Assembly (NCBI GenBank): GCA_029204225.1
Contig: CM055108.1
Span: 19,598,279-19,662,278 of the forward strand
Source: Diphasiastrum complanatum
Taxonomy: Eukaryota > Streptophyta > Lycopodiopsida > Lycopodiales > Lycopodiaceae
Length of the DNA stretch: 64,000 bases
Direction of reading: 5' to 3'
Shown: positions 15,762 to 26,836 of the stretch, one piece after another
Layout: each line of letters opens with the position of its first letter
How positions within the stretch are numbered: the first letter of the stretch is position 1
Notes under the pieces: generated by a model
Databases searched by the model: none
Told to the model about the DNA's origin: nothing
What the model saw: the letters and a program-made list of their open reading frames with translations, nothing else
Made by a program: the position numbers and the translations under genes

Positions 15762-16650
15762 ATGTCCAATATGGGGGAAGCCGTACTTGGAGAGGCAAGT
15801 AAGCTTGATGGCGTATCCAATTATAGTGTTTGGAAGTTCAAGCTCAAGAATATTCTCATGGAGAAGGGACTCTGGGAGATTGTTACAGGTGAAGAAGTCT
15901 ATTTCATCATTGAGGCCAATTAAAGACATACAACAAAAAGGCAAAGGCAAGCGGAAGAAGAAGAAGAACAAGTGGAATAAGAACACTTCTGGTGATCAAG
16001 CGGAATCTTCAAGCAAGAAGAAGAAAAAAGGTAAATGCTTCTATTGCCATAAGCTTGGACATTGAGCCAAGGAGTGCAGAAAAAGGATGGTCGACATCAA
16101 GCAAGGCAAGTTGAAGGACTCAAGCAATCTTCTTGAGGATGGAGATGGTGAGACTTCAAACACCTTTATCTCTGTATTGTCATCTCAATGCAATGATGAA
16201 TCTTGTTGGTATATAGATTTGGGGCCTACGAGACACATGGTTGGCAACCAAGATTGGTTCCATTAGATAACCATGATTGAAGGAGGTGATAAGGTTGCAA
16301 ATGCTAATGGAGAAGAGTGTCAAATCAAAGACATTAGAGTCATTCCCATCAAACTAGCCAATGATGAGATGCAAATGATTCAAAATGTGCTTTATGTGCC
16401 CAATCTGAAGAAGAATCTATTATCAGTTGGTGTTAAGAATGATCAAAACTTGAAGGTGGAATTTATCAAGAAAAAGTGTTTGGTAAAAGATATGAATTAT
16501 AATTTCAAAGTCATTGCCGATGGATGTAGAGAGGCCAAGCGTGGTTTATACAAGCTAAGCACCTTATTGAAGAAGGATATTAGCAGTTGAATAGCTCACT
16601 CCCATTTATCTATGGTGTAGACACTTGGGGCCTAAAAAATAGGCAGCCCT
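15762..16650 (+). pseudogene. Copia gag-protease remnant
   Basis: ATG at 15762 opens a gag N-terminus (LDGVSNYSVWKFKLKNILMEKGLWEIV), which runs to a stop at about 15923 after an internal deletion. In the neighbouring frame a lysine-rich tract leads to a zinc knuckle (16040-16082; Cys-x2-Cys-x4-His-x4-Cys, with a TGA between His and the last Cys). The protease start follows at about 16205-16250, but its catalytic Asp-Ser-Gly reads Asp-Leu-Gly. The GAG-pre-integrase lead-in is present at 16380-16440 (NVLYVPNLKKNLLSV). Integrase, RT and RNase H are absent. This is a dead 5' fragment of a different copia lineage from the 9943-14781 element. Confidence 0.8.
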
Positions 16651-16782
16651 CATTGATGCGAACTCACCATTATTTCCCACAATCTGCCTCTACACATGCA
16701 TTATGTAGTTCATAACCTGCTCTACATTTATGATTTCATGATTTTGAAAAGAAAAATCAATGGGATCTTCCAAATAATCATT

Positions 16783-16816
<34 letters not shown>

Positions 16817-18044
16817 CGCCCCTCCCCCCCCAATGACATGTATATAGGCACATAAAGGTGCAAAAGAACATCGTCTTCTATGATGATATTTGTTGAAGAG
16901 AGATGTAGCAAACACACAAATTTAGTTCGTGGTTTTGATGACACTTACAAGACTACTGCAGATGTTGCCTAGATTAATGAATTTGTTGCATGATCAAAAT
17001 GGTTCCTCCAATGCCAAATTTTAGACTAGTACTAGTGTGAGTTGGTAATTCTCCGGGTGATGAAACTGCAAGTGTGGTAGGATTATCTGGTATTATTGGA
17101 TCTACTATTATCTCGTAGCAACCTATGCTTTAGTTGCCATTGCCAAGCATCTTGACTCAAAACATCCTAGAAATCTCTCCTTGTCTCTAGAACTTCCTAG
17201 AAATCAGATTTTTAATAAAAACTTTTTTGCCCATAAAACCCACATTACCTGATCACACTTGTCGAATCCCTTGTTTTTCTATCACTTGGTGACTCCCTCT
17301 CTCTCTCTCTCTCTCTCCACACACACACACACCCCACACACCCACACCTACCTATATAAACACAAAAGAATGAAACATAAAAAGTGAAATCTTTGTTTAC
17401 TCTTAACCGAAATGAATTTAACAAGTGTAAGCAAGTTTGGAACATTGTCCTATCATCTATCTAATGAATTTGTCAAATTTTATATGAAATAAATAGCTTA
17501 TTGAGGATGCAAAGAGGGCCCTTCCCTCATTTCATGACCCAAATTTTTTTTTATCATCCTAAAATTTCAGGACTGATGGATCGTTGGATGAGGGTGGTGT
17601 CCTTCCTCCATGACGCTCTAAGGCACGAGGCCACACGTGTTGGGCGTTTGGCCTGGGCCCAGTAGTTAGGCGCCACATAGCGGCGGTGCCTGGATCAGGT
17701 CAGTGGGGGCGTGAAAAATCTGGGCTCATCCAATTTATGTAGACACTAAAATGTCTCTATGAAAATGCAAATTTAGTAAATTTGCATGAATTTAATTTTA
17801 TCCATAAAAAAAGACCTTCAACGAAGTGCAATCTGCCCGTCAAGAATGCAATTCTGACGGCCCCGAAAGCGCCTGCCGTTTTACGGATATTTCTGGCATT
17901 TAAGCGGGAAAGCATCTTACAAACGCAATCTACGCCTCCCGTGCATCTCTATGGAACGGTCCGATCTGAATCCCGCTAAGCTGGAAGTAATCACAACCGT
18001 TCAGATTTCGCCACTTTTTAAAAAATTGAGTGTTGTAAAGGTGC
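16651..18044. other. Intergenic, with short microsatellites
   Basis: No gene seen. (GT)n is at 16785-16813, followed by a C run. A compound (CT)n-(CA)n array is at 17296-17348. A GC-richer patch at about 17580-17720 and the segment from 17800 onward mark the approach to the host gene promoter. Confidence 0.6.
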
Positions 18045-18066
18045 CACGTGGTTGTACCGCCACGTG
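18045..18066 (+). promoter_or_regulatory. Twin G-boxes (CACGTG) upstream of the HSP20-like gene
   Basis: CACGTG occurs at 18045-18050 and 18061-18066, start-to-start spacing 16 bp. The second is embedded in the perfect 10 bp palindrome GCCACGTGGC (18059-18068). Such paired G-boxes are recognised by bZIP (ABA-response) and bHLH factors in plants. A weak TATA-like TTTAAAA follows at about 18089, and then pyrimidine-rich sequence. The link to the gene about 950 bp downstream is inferred from position and strand. Confidence 0.6.
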
Positions 18067-18099
18067 GCATAGATCCAAGTGACGGGATTTAAAACAGGC

Positions 18100-19015
18100 C
18101 GTGCCTTTAGGCCCCGTCTCCCTGGATTCTGGAACAACCAAAGTACCAAAAAGCACCTGGAAGCTGAAAGACACCGTTTTGGGGCTACCGGCAGTAGCAG
18201 GTCAGTGGGGTTGGCCACCGACAGAGGCGGTCACCAGTCCCCTGTAGTAAATAAAACACCCTCTGCATCTTCCTGGATTTCTTTTGTTTATTTTGAGTCT
18301 GTTTCTGTTTTTTCTCTCAGAAAATTGAGGCATTTCTGTTTATTTCTTGCCTTCCTGATCCCATCTGCAAGGCTTTCCAGCATTCTCTGACTTTACTTGT
18401 GGATTGCTGCTGTTCCATCTTCTCATCTTGCAGGAAATTTTCTCTGGAATTTTATTTTGTTTTCAGCAATTGCTCCTGCTGCTGTGGATTACACTGCACC
18501 ACTGCACCACTGCAGCTGGTGGACAGTCAGACTGAGTGTTATGGTTATTGGGTTTTGGATGACTGAACTTGCCACTTTCCCAATAGTTTTCTTTCACAAT
18601 TTTCTGATTCAATGCAAGGAAATTTTTTCCTTTTTGGCTGATTCAATGCACTGAAACTTTTCTTTTCTGCTGATTTAGTGTTTTTCCTTGTGCAATTGCT
18701 GCCTTTTGGCTGTTGTGCAATCACTCTAATTGCTTTCGTGACCTCCCCCTTCGCTATGTTTTCTGATGCCATGATGTCGAGGATAGCCGGGGACTGCAGA
18801 TGATTTTTTAAGAAGACAATGTGGTAGAGGGTGGGTTGATCCTATTTCAAGGTGGGTATAGGTTCTGCATCTTGAATTACATGCATGCTGCCCTCAGGAG
18901 CCAATAAGATGGCCACTCCCTGCTTGAAATCAGCTCCTGCCTCCTCAGTTTTCCATTAATTTTCTCTATTGTAGCTCAAAGAAGAGCCTTGAAAACCAAT
19001 TAAGCAATTTGGGGA
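18100..19015 (+). other. Probable 5'UTR with intron, HSP20-like gene
   Basis: A strong 3' splice site, pyrimidine-rich and ending TTCTCTATTGTAG (18962-18974), stands 41 bp before the start codon, so an intron probably lies in the 5' leader. The best donor by eye is AAG|GTGGGT at 18852; GTCAGT at about 18200 is an alternative that would make a longer intron. The leader is rich in T and CT runs, as plant 5'UTRs often are. Confidence 0.45.
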
Positions 19016-20524
19016 ATGTCTGGGAGCGTAACTGAGGCATTATTTACTTCCCTCTCCATGGACAATCCCTCCACCTTGCTCTCCATGGACACGGGTACCC
19101 ATGTTGATTGCATTCTCACACGGCAAGGGGAGGTGGGCAGACCTCCAGATATCAATCTGCCACTCTTGGATGAAATCCATTCTTCAGGTCAATGGCTTTC
19201 CTCTAAAGAAATCGATGCTCTTGATGTTAGCCTTTTTCCTCAAGTAGATGCTCTGGGATGCTCGCCTCGTCCCAAGTGCAGACGATGGATGAGACGCAGT
19301 GACACCATATGGGGTGCGTGGTTTTTCTTCAACCACTACTTCAAGCCAGCTTTGAAGGACAAAAGCCAGGTGAAGCGGAGGGTTGAGGGAGCGCTGCTAG
19401 AAGAGCTTGACAAATCAGATCTCAGGCTAGACCTCTTTCTGGTGCAACATGACATGGAAAATCTGTACATGTGGGCTTTCAAAGAAAGACCTGAAAATGC
19501 TCTCGGAAAGATGCAGCTTCGCAGCTATATGAACGGACACCAGAGGTTTGAAGAGCTGCAGTTTCCATTTCGAGTTGAAAAGGGCTTTACTCGCTCTCAC
19601 CGAATGCAAAGAAAGCAATACAGAGGTCTTTCCAACCCGCAATGCATCCATGGAATTGAGGTTGTAAGGTGTCCAAGCTTAGCTTTTGTGAGCGAGGTAG
19701 ACAGGAAGCGGTGGGTGGAACTCACTGGTCGGGAGCTGAACTTCTCCCTAACCTCAGATTCAGAAAGCTTCTCGGAATGGCGAACCATGCCCTGCCCAGA
19801 TAGCGATCTGCATAGACTAGGCTTGCCATTGCCCAGCAAGCCCTCCAATGGCACCATCAAGAAGTTCTCTTCCTCAAAATCTTCCGCAAAGATCAGGGGC
19901 ACAAATTTGAAGCTTTCAACCATCTGCAAGGGAAGAGGGCTGCATTTGTCCTCAGGTTCAAAAAACAAGAGCAAAATCCTTCCATCCCGTGAGATGGAAC
20001 ATATTGCTCCAATGCTGAGCTTCTCAAATGGCCTCACTGATCTGGAGAAAGAGCAAGAACTGGGACCACCATGGCTTTCCAGCTTCTCTGGAGCCATGAC
20101 TGAAGCATCCGGCCCTGTTACTGGGGCAAAGACTATATATGAAGATGAGGATGGCTACCTGATCATGGTAAGCCTCCCATTAATTGATATGCATAGAGTC
20201 AGGGTGTGTTGGCGCAATGATGCAACACATGGAGTTGTTAAGATCCACTGCATCAGCACAGCTGGGGAGCCATTCGTGATCAGAGGGGACAGAACATTCA
20301 AGCTCACTGATCCCCATCCAGAGCATTGTCCTCCTGGAGAATTTGTGAGGGAAATTTATTTGGCCACAAGGATACCAGAAGATGCTGAGCTGAAGGCATT
20401 TTATGTTGAAGCAAGTGCAGGGTTGGAAATTGTAGTTCCCAAGTATCACAGAATCTCTGAGGAAAGAGAGGTAAGAGTCTTTTTGCCACCACAGCTGGGC
20501 CAGATTGAGGCCACCCTTTCTTAG
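19016..20524 (+). CDS. HSP20-like (alpha-crystallin domain) protein
   Basis: An uninterrupted 502-residue protein, the only clearly intact host gene here. The N-terminal half carries a conserved plant block at about 88-112 (CRRWMRRSDTIWGAWFFF, HYFKPAL) and a second at about 180-240 (SYMNGHQRFEELQFPF). The middle, 255-350, is Ser/Lys-rich and probably disordered. Residues about 362-490 form an alpha-crystallin/HSP20-like domain (IYEDEDGYLIMVSLPLID, then FKLTDPHPEHCPPGEFVREI, RIPEDAELKA, and a closing VVPKYH). This architecture and length (~500 aa) match, from memory, the Arabidopsis HSP20-like superfamily protein At5g02480 and its relatives. Those are not classical small heat-shock proteins, and their biochemical role is unclear, so chaperone activity is an inference. 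No signal peptide or membrane span is seen. The start ATG follows a probable 5'UTR intron; the coding region shows no intron. Codon use and GC content are higher than in the surrounding repeats. Confidence 0.88.
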   Translation: MSGSVTEALFTSLSMDNPSTLLSMDTGTHVDCILTRQGEVGRPPDINLPLLDEIHSSGQWLSSKEIDALDVSLFPQVDALGCSPRPKCRRWMRRSDTIWGAWFFFNHYFKPALKDKSQVKRRVEGALLEELDKSDLRLDLFLVQHDMENLYMWAFKERPENALGKMQLRSYMNGHQRFEELQFPFRVEKGFTRSHRMQRKQYRGLSNPQCIHGIEVVRCPSLAFVSEVDRKRWVELTGRELNFSLTSDSESFSEWRTMPCPDSDLHRLGLPLPSKPSNGTIKKFSSSKSSAKIRGTNLKLSTICKGRGLHLSSGSKNKSKILPSREMEHIAPMLSFSNGLTDLEKEQELGPPWLSSFSGAMTEASGPVTGAKTIYEDEDGYLIMVSLPLIDMHRVRVCWRNDATHGVVKIHCISTAGEPFVIRGDRTFKLTDPHPEHCPPGEFVREIYLATRIPEDAELKAFYVEASAGLEIVVPKYHRISEEREVRVFLPPQLGQIEATLS

Positions 20525-21856
20525 ACTGCTGCTACAGAAACCAAATCTCCATTCCATAAATTTAAGTCTGAATTTGGATAGCTTACCAAATCCTGCTGCC
20601 ATGTATCCTTCTGAATTCAAAATTTTGTACATGTGTACGTTCGCTCCATTCCAAGCTTTGAACCTCCTTGCCTATCTCTTTTGAGCCTTATGACAAAATT
20701 CAACAAAATAATGCTACTGTAACCATAGCCAAGTTACATGCATACTTAGAGAAGGCACTGAAATTTCTTCCATATAGCTGGTATTTGGTGTAGGAGCTGG
20801 GGACTATGATATGCATGACGGTGGGATAAGCTCTAACATAGATTGTAATGGGTTAAACTTGTACGAATGGTTTGTACACTAATTTTCTGAGGACATAATG
20901 TGAAGTGCTCATTTTTCCTTCATATTTTGCTGTCAGCTCAAATAGTAGAATTTGAGGAACACTTAAGTGTGTGTTGTCCTAGAGTCTAAAACCTTTTGCC
21001 AAATCTCTCATGTGGACATCCAATGCAAGGATGCCTCTTATCCGAGGATCTAAGCACATGTGGCATTCAATCATTGGTTGTTCACTTGAAAATGTTGCCA
21101 AATGGTTCAGTTTTTGAGAAACTTTTATGAAAATAATTACCATTCAATCTTGCTTGGCATCTTGCAAGGGAAGGCCCATGACAAAGGTCCTCCTTGGTGT
21201 GTCGGGGGGGGGGGGGGGGGGAGGTCCCTCAACATGTCTCCCCACTAACAAATGTGAAAGATAGGGTTACAATTGATTGACAACATTCATTTTATCTGGA
21301 ATTCCTCACATGATCATCACTTACCTTTATATTCAATTTTTTAGAGTATATATTGTTCACATATGCTTACATATCTTCTTAAGCAGCTTCTCACCTAGTT
21401 TATTATGTTACTTTCAAAGCTTCATAAGGCTTGACTGCTTGTTTTGGTCTTTATTATCGCACCTCGTTGTGAGACAATTTGAGCAAATACTTCTTATAGA
21501 TCTAATTTATTGGCTGCAAAACATTCATGTGAGAATTTGGAGCTTTAAGAATTTAAAGCCTTAGTTGCGCTCTAAGTACTTTCTTATTCTGCATAGACCA
21601 GTCAATCATCAAATTATTTGGATGATTTCTACATCCACGAGTAGTGAGTGGCACATGTTCAAAAAGATGAACAATTTTCTTTTAAGCAATAGTTTTTGGA
21701 TGTTGCATTATGGGTTAAAGTATAGCTTTTCTCAATAAAAACATAATGTGACTTGGCCATTACATTTAGTAGCAGAGAGTTCTTAAGTCAAGTTTCAGGT
21801 CCACTAGCTGGTGGACTTGTGGTGCATGCTACTATTGCCCAACATTGTTTGTTCCT
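20525..21856. other. 3' flank of the HSP20-like gene; no further gene
   Basis: The 3'UTR probably extends a few hundred bases; AATAATG-type near-upstream elements occur around 20706. A run of 18 G residues sits at 21204-21221. Short open frames here (for example 21277-21564) look non-coding. Confidence 0.5.
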
Positions 21857-21962
21857 TGATCTTAGTAGATAGATTGTAGAATTGCTCTCTGATTCAGAAC
21901 ACTGATCCATACTGAGCTAGGACTGGTTGCATGGCTTGTATATGCATGTAGCTGAGGAACGG
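21857..21962 (+). repeat. LTR-end fragment of the family at 57191-57993
   Basis: The stretch from AGTAGATAGATTGTAG through CTGATCCATACTGAGC to GCATGTAGCTGAG is repeated, reverse-complemented, at about 57200-57302, with few differences. In the 57191 copy this is the terminal part of an LTR, so this is an isolated LTR 3' end. Confidence 0.75.
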
Positions 21963-22019
21963 AAGACTATCATGTAGAGATGGGGCCAAGAATTGAGGAG
22001 GAGTCACCTCGAATTTTTT

Positions 22020-22724
22020 CACCAAGGAGATCTCAAAGAGAGAGAGATCTCAACCGAAACAGGGAAGGGTAGAGAGAGAGGGATCTCAACCGAGGAAGAG
22101 ATCTGGACTGAACTGGAACGGAGGCGTGAGGTTCGGCGTGAGGGGGAAAGGATGGTGAAATGTAGACCGAGAGGGGGGGGGGGGTTTCATGAATTATGCA
22201 GTTATATGATGACTTCAAATGGAGGATTAATTCACTTTGAGGATTAATCGTCTGCAAGCGTCTTTGAAGTTGAGCAGAAATTTAATGATGGAGCTGCTTA
22301 CGGTTGTGCTGCAAAGCCATCGCTCTGAGGTCTCCCACACGTTTCATTACAGAGCTCACCACTTTGGTCCTGACCGACGTGCAGCTCAATTCTCAACCGA
22401 GGCTTCACACTCCTTACCAAGCCGAGCTCCACGACTCTCGTCTGGACCGGATAGCTACACACCAACTCTCGACCGAGCCACTACTTAAAAATCCTACCAT
22501 GTCCTGAGTTACACCTCAATCGGTGCTCATCGATCAGATCTCGACCGAGCGTTTCACAAACCTTCTGTCGCAACTCAACCGATGCTTTCGGTTCAATCTC
22601 GACCGAAGGCTTCCTGTTAAATCTCAACCGGAGCCTTAAGTTATGATCTCGACCAAAGCATTCTGATCGATCTCAACTGAAGCATTCTGTAAATTCTCAA
22701 CCAAAGCTAAATCTCAACCGGAGC
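22020..22724 (+). repeat. CTCAACCGA-type minisatellite array (left copy)
   Basis: Words of the form ATCTCAACCGAAGC or ATCTCGACCGAGGC recur roughly every 25-35 bp, densest from 22500 to 22724. Runs of G occur at 22173-22184. The units alternate with short variable spacers such as CATTCTGTAAA. The last unit is cut by the start of the gypsy LTR at 22725. A longer homologous array is at 28745-29240, and the order of spacer variants is partly shared, so they are copies of one sequence and not independent motif runs. Confidence 0.8.
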
Positions 22725-23284
22725 TGTTGGGGGTATTCCCAACAAAGTGTAAATAAATAAAATCATCCAATAAAATGTGTTGCAAGGGCATGACATCCTA
22801 CGTGTATAAGCCCATGGCCCAATGAGCATGCAAATAAAGTTGTAAATAAATTAAACATGACTTGGGCCTTGGAATTAAAATAAAACTAGAGGCCCAATGT
22901 CATTTTTAAACTTAGAGATTACTTTTTAGAGTTGGGTCCAAATTGGGACTCACCTGAATCTTGTGATTTCTAATGTACTTTTTGTGGACCCTTGGATCAA
23001 GTTGGGTCCAAGATGAATGGATAGGATCATTGTGAATCTTAGCCAATAGGATCGAGGGGCAAGGGCCTTCCCCATTTTATAAAAAAGGCACCATTTGTAC
23101 ACTATTTTCATGCTTAATGAGAAGGAGGAAACTCTACCAATTTTGGAAGAGAAGCATCCTCATTTGCAATTCAATGCTTGCTATTGCTCTTGTTGTTTTC
23201 AATTGCTTTCAAGTTCATGCGTTTTGGTTTCAATAGTTTATGTTTCTCCTTTAGCAAGTATAATGTGCATTTGAGCTAGCCTCC

Positions 23285-23368
<84 letters not shown>

Positions 23369-23593
23369 CTTCTCAATCTCTTCTTTTCTATCCCTTCCCT
23401 TCACCCAAATCATGATGAAAGTTAGTGTAGAGGAGTAGAGTTAAAGGAGAATAGTGTTATGGTGAGTAGAGTTAAGGGACAAAGTAGGAAACCAACTAAA
23501 AGTAGCATCTATGCATAGTTAGGTACCTATCCAGTGATCTAACCCTTGTCGACAGGCGGGAGGGCTACACTACGTAAGATCTTCGACTGTACA
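22725..23593 (+). repeat. Gypsy 5' LTR
   Basis: Begins with a hairpin-forming TGTTGGGGGTATTCCCAACA, ends CGACTGTACA (23593), and is followed after one base by a textbook primer-binding site. A (CT)n array is at 23288-23365, again in the promoter-distal part of the LTR as in the copia element at 9943. It is 869 bp long. No 3' LTR partner was found downstream. Confidence 0.8.
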
Positions 23594-23594
23594 G

Positions 23595-23612
23595 TGGCGC
23601 CGTTGCCGGGGA
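23595..23612 (+). other. Gypsy primer-binding site, tRNA-Asp type
   Basis: TGGCGCCGTTGCCGGGGA, the 18-base PBS well known in plant gypsy elements of the Athila/Tat group and complementary to the 3' end of tRNA-Asp. It is perfectly placed one base after the LTR end. Confidence 0.9.
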
Positions 23613-24229
23613 TAGGTTTTCACTAACTAGTTTAGCTGCATTTTAGCTATTTTCTTGCTTTTTAGAGTAGTTTGGGTAGATTTTTGGGAGTTTAGAGTTA
23701 GTTTTCTGTATTTTTTTTGTGTTTGGATTGTTCACAGCTAGCGGAGGAGGTGTGAGAGGGTAGAGGAGGCCCTGAACAGCCTCTAAAGGCTTGAAACCCA
23801 AACCAACCAGTCCAAAAATCCAAAAAACACACTAATCTGTATTTTGGAGGAAAAAAGAGCTTAAAATCTCATCAGATTTTTATATCTCCAGAATCAGTGA
23901 GAATTAGCCCTTGCATGACTAGCAGCAGCTCCAAGGTACTGTCCCAGACCTGCATAGAAGCCTGCGAGAGTTAGTTCCAAGCAGATTGTAAAAATCAGAG
24001 AAAAATCATAAAAATTTCAAAAAACCAAAAAAAATTCAAATCTTCATAAGAACTCTCGCAGAGCCCTTTGAAGTTCCATCTCAGTGAGGCCAAGACACAT
24101 AGAGGCTTGCGAGAGTTAGTTTGATATCTAAGTGCATGTGCAAGAGTTTCTAGTAAAATAAAAGAGGGAAAGTACCAATGAACCCTCACAGACAGCAAAA
24201 TTTTCAGTTCCAATGGTTAAGAATTCTCG
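23613..24229 (+). other. Gypsy leader, gag absent
   Basis: An untranslatable leader rich in the words GCGAGAGTT and CTCGCAGAG, which recur several times. No gag domain or zinc knuckle follows. Instead the sequence passes straight into integrase. Similar words reappear at 25250-25380, after the integrase fragment. Confidence 0.55.
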
Positions 24230-25200
24230 TACCGAAGAGGTCTTGATGGAATTATTCGGTAGTGTATTCTTCCTCATGAGACCACCCAGATCATTTCGCT
24301 TTCACATGAAGGCATGGGTGGGGGTCATTCTGCATCTGACATTATAGTTTGCAAGATCCTGTAATCAGGATAATGGTGGCCAACGATTCAAAAGATACGG
24401 AGGAATACTTGAAAAAGTGCGATGTGTGCCAAAGGGCAAGGAGACCAACGAGATTGAACTATGATCTACTACACCCAGTCTTATCCCAAGCACCGTTCGA
24501 AAAATGGGGATTGGATTATATTGGTCCAATTCACCCTGCAGCAAGGAGTTCCCAGGCTCGATACATAATCGTAGCCACAGACTACCTCACCAAATGGGTC
24601 GAAGCCAAGGCAGTAAGAGTAGCTGATGCCAGGACCACTGCCAAGTTCCTTTATGAAAATATCATTGTGCGCTACGAATGCCCAGTGGAGCTAGTCAGTG
24701 ATAGCAGAAGCCATCTCATCAACGAGACCATCAAGGTCTTGTTGGAGGAATTTTTCGTGATCCACAAAACCAGTACGTCTTATCCTCGTGGTAATGGGCA
24801 AGCAGAATCATCCAATAAGATCCTGTGTAGCGTGCTCACGAAATAGTTGAAGCTAGCATATCATATTGGGAACACAAGTTGCATGCTGCACTGTGGGCAT
24901 TCAGGACAACATATAAAGGAAGCACTGATCAAACACCCTTCCAATTGGTATATGGTCAAGATGTTGTGATGCCAGTAGAGTTTCTAGTTCCTTCATTAAG
25001 GATTGCCACTACGCAACGTCTTAATGAGTCCAAATCTCTACAGCTATGCCACGAAGCTCTGCATAAACTCTGTCCAACACGCTTACTAGTTGTGCATGCA
25101 CTGGCAGCTGAAAATGAAAGTCGCAAAGCTTGGCATGATTGCAAACTACAAAAGAAGGATCTTCGTTCAGGAGATCTGGTCCCGATGTATATTTTCATGA
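24230..25200 (+). pseudogene. Gypsy integrase fragment (displaced)
   Basis: Starts with the HHCC zinc-binding domain (about 24270-24430: HEGMGGGH, then the WWPT region and CDVCQR), partly in a second frame because of a small frameshift. The catalytic core follows in 24349-24846: WGLDYIGPI (first Asp), LVSDSRSHLINE (second Asp, with the usual Gly changed) and GNGQAESSNK (Glu). A stop at 24844 and a frame change lead to the distal part (24879-25200; ALWAFRTTYKGSTDQTPFQLVYG). In gypsy elements integrase is the last pol domain, but here it precedes protease and RT. Confidence 0.88.
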
Positions 25201-25394
25201 TTTTTTGAGATCCCCTAGGAGATAGCTCTTGAAAATTGGATAATTACCAGATCTGACCTAGATGCATCCATAAAAATCTCTGTGAGAGTTCCTGATGGAG
25301 GAATCATCATTTTTTAGTGTATGCAAGAGTTCCCAGAAGCTAAATTTTCAAAGCCCTCGCAGAGCATCAAGATCATCTGCAAGCTCAACTCACC

Positions 25395-25978
25395 ATGCCG
25401 TTCCATAGCGCAATAAAATCCTTCACTGGGCTTCAACGTTATATCCATCGTAGTTTTCAGTTGCCTACTATTCTTGATGGACAACAGAAAACAGAAGAGA
25501 TTCCTGAAATTCTCCAGATTCCTATGAATCTACTGAATATAGGTGTTGCTAAGGGGACTAGCATCATCTTGTCTTTGTCCTATAAAGACTATCCCAAAGT
25601 ATCTGCTATCCTTGATAGCGGGTCAGGCATCAATATAATGGCTTTGTCATTGGCAAAGTCATGGGGCTTCCATACCCTCGATCAACCACAATATAAACTT
25701 TGCATGACTGATCAACGAGTTACAGACCCTACTGGTCATTTATCAAATATAAAGGTTTGAGTAGCAGGTCAAATTTTGTGATCGATTGTGTCATCTTAGA
25801 CTTACCAGAAGATTCCAATACTTATAAACTCCTTCTTGGTACACCCTGGTTCCATATGGCAGATGTTGTCCAAGATTGGAAGCATAGCAAAATCACCTTT
25901 GGCAATCACAACAAACAAGTCATTGTTGACTCAACTGACCATGTCAAGCCTGCTAAAGTTTATGATGATTGGTCATAA
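25395..25978 (+). pseudogene. Gypsy aspartic protease
   Basis: Two overlapping frames give a retropepsin: the active-site motif ILDSGSGINIM near 25608-25640, a stop and frame change at about 25757, then LLLGTPWFHMADVVQDW, the conserved second half of plant gypsy proteases. A spacer coding segment without known domains follows at 26072-26602. Confidence 0.8.
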
Positions 25979-26836
25979 AAAACATATGACGAATCAGATA
26001 GTGTCCAGATCCAACCCAAAGGCCACTATACGAAATCAACAGACATCAATTGGGGACAAGCACTAGCCACTGTGGAGTGTGCTGATTCCAATCGATGTCG
26101 TATCGAAACCGCTGTAGAAGTTGTGGATATTTTTCCATCTTCTACAGACATTGATACACCCATCATCCCACTTATGATGATTGACCTGATTCCTATAGCA
26201 TGGTGCCCAGGAGAATCTAGTGTCTCTACCGCCCATGTTTCGAAAGAAGGTATTCTTTCCATGGATGGTGTAGAAATGACGGATGAACATGTACTCCTAT
26301 ATCTAGATGCTCAACGTTATCCGCCAAAAGTACTTCCTCAAGAGATCAAGACACCAGGGCCATTGGCTCATGTCCAACTAACATCCAAAGTACCCAACAC
26401 ACAAGCGTATAGACCCAAACCCAAAGTATACACATGGGATGTGTATCCAGACGAAGTCTGGGATACAATCGACGATGACATGATAAGTGAGACAACAACA
26501 CCACCCACTCAAAAACCACAAAAATCTCGATTACAAAAAAATAAAATTATTGATACCAAATTAACCGAGCGTCAAAAACAGATGCGTGAGAAGCTTAAGT
26601 AGTCGATTAAGCCCTTGTCTAAGTAGCCAGAATCCAAACCATCAGACCAAGCTTCCACGTCTGGTAGTGACTCAACACAAATGATTCCCAAAGTTCCAAA
26701 AAGCTTTGTGGAACCACCTTTCGATCTCCCACAAAGATTTAAAGATTTTACACTGGATGACATTGTTATCCAGTTACCATAGCCACATCGGGAACCTACA
26801 CCAAGTTCCAACTCCTTTTAAGGACCAGCTAAAACG

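Noticed and set aside
18397-18772. Open frames on both strands just before the HSP20-like gene
   Set aside because: They fall in the probable 5'UTR/intron and are not conserved-looking; shadows of T-rich leader sequence.
22020-22735. CRISPR-like array from the regularly spaced CTCAACCGA units
   Set aside because: Units are degenerate, spacers are short and themselves repeated, and the context is plant nuclear DNA.
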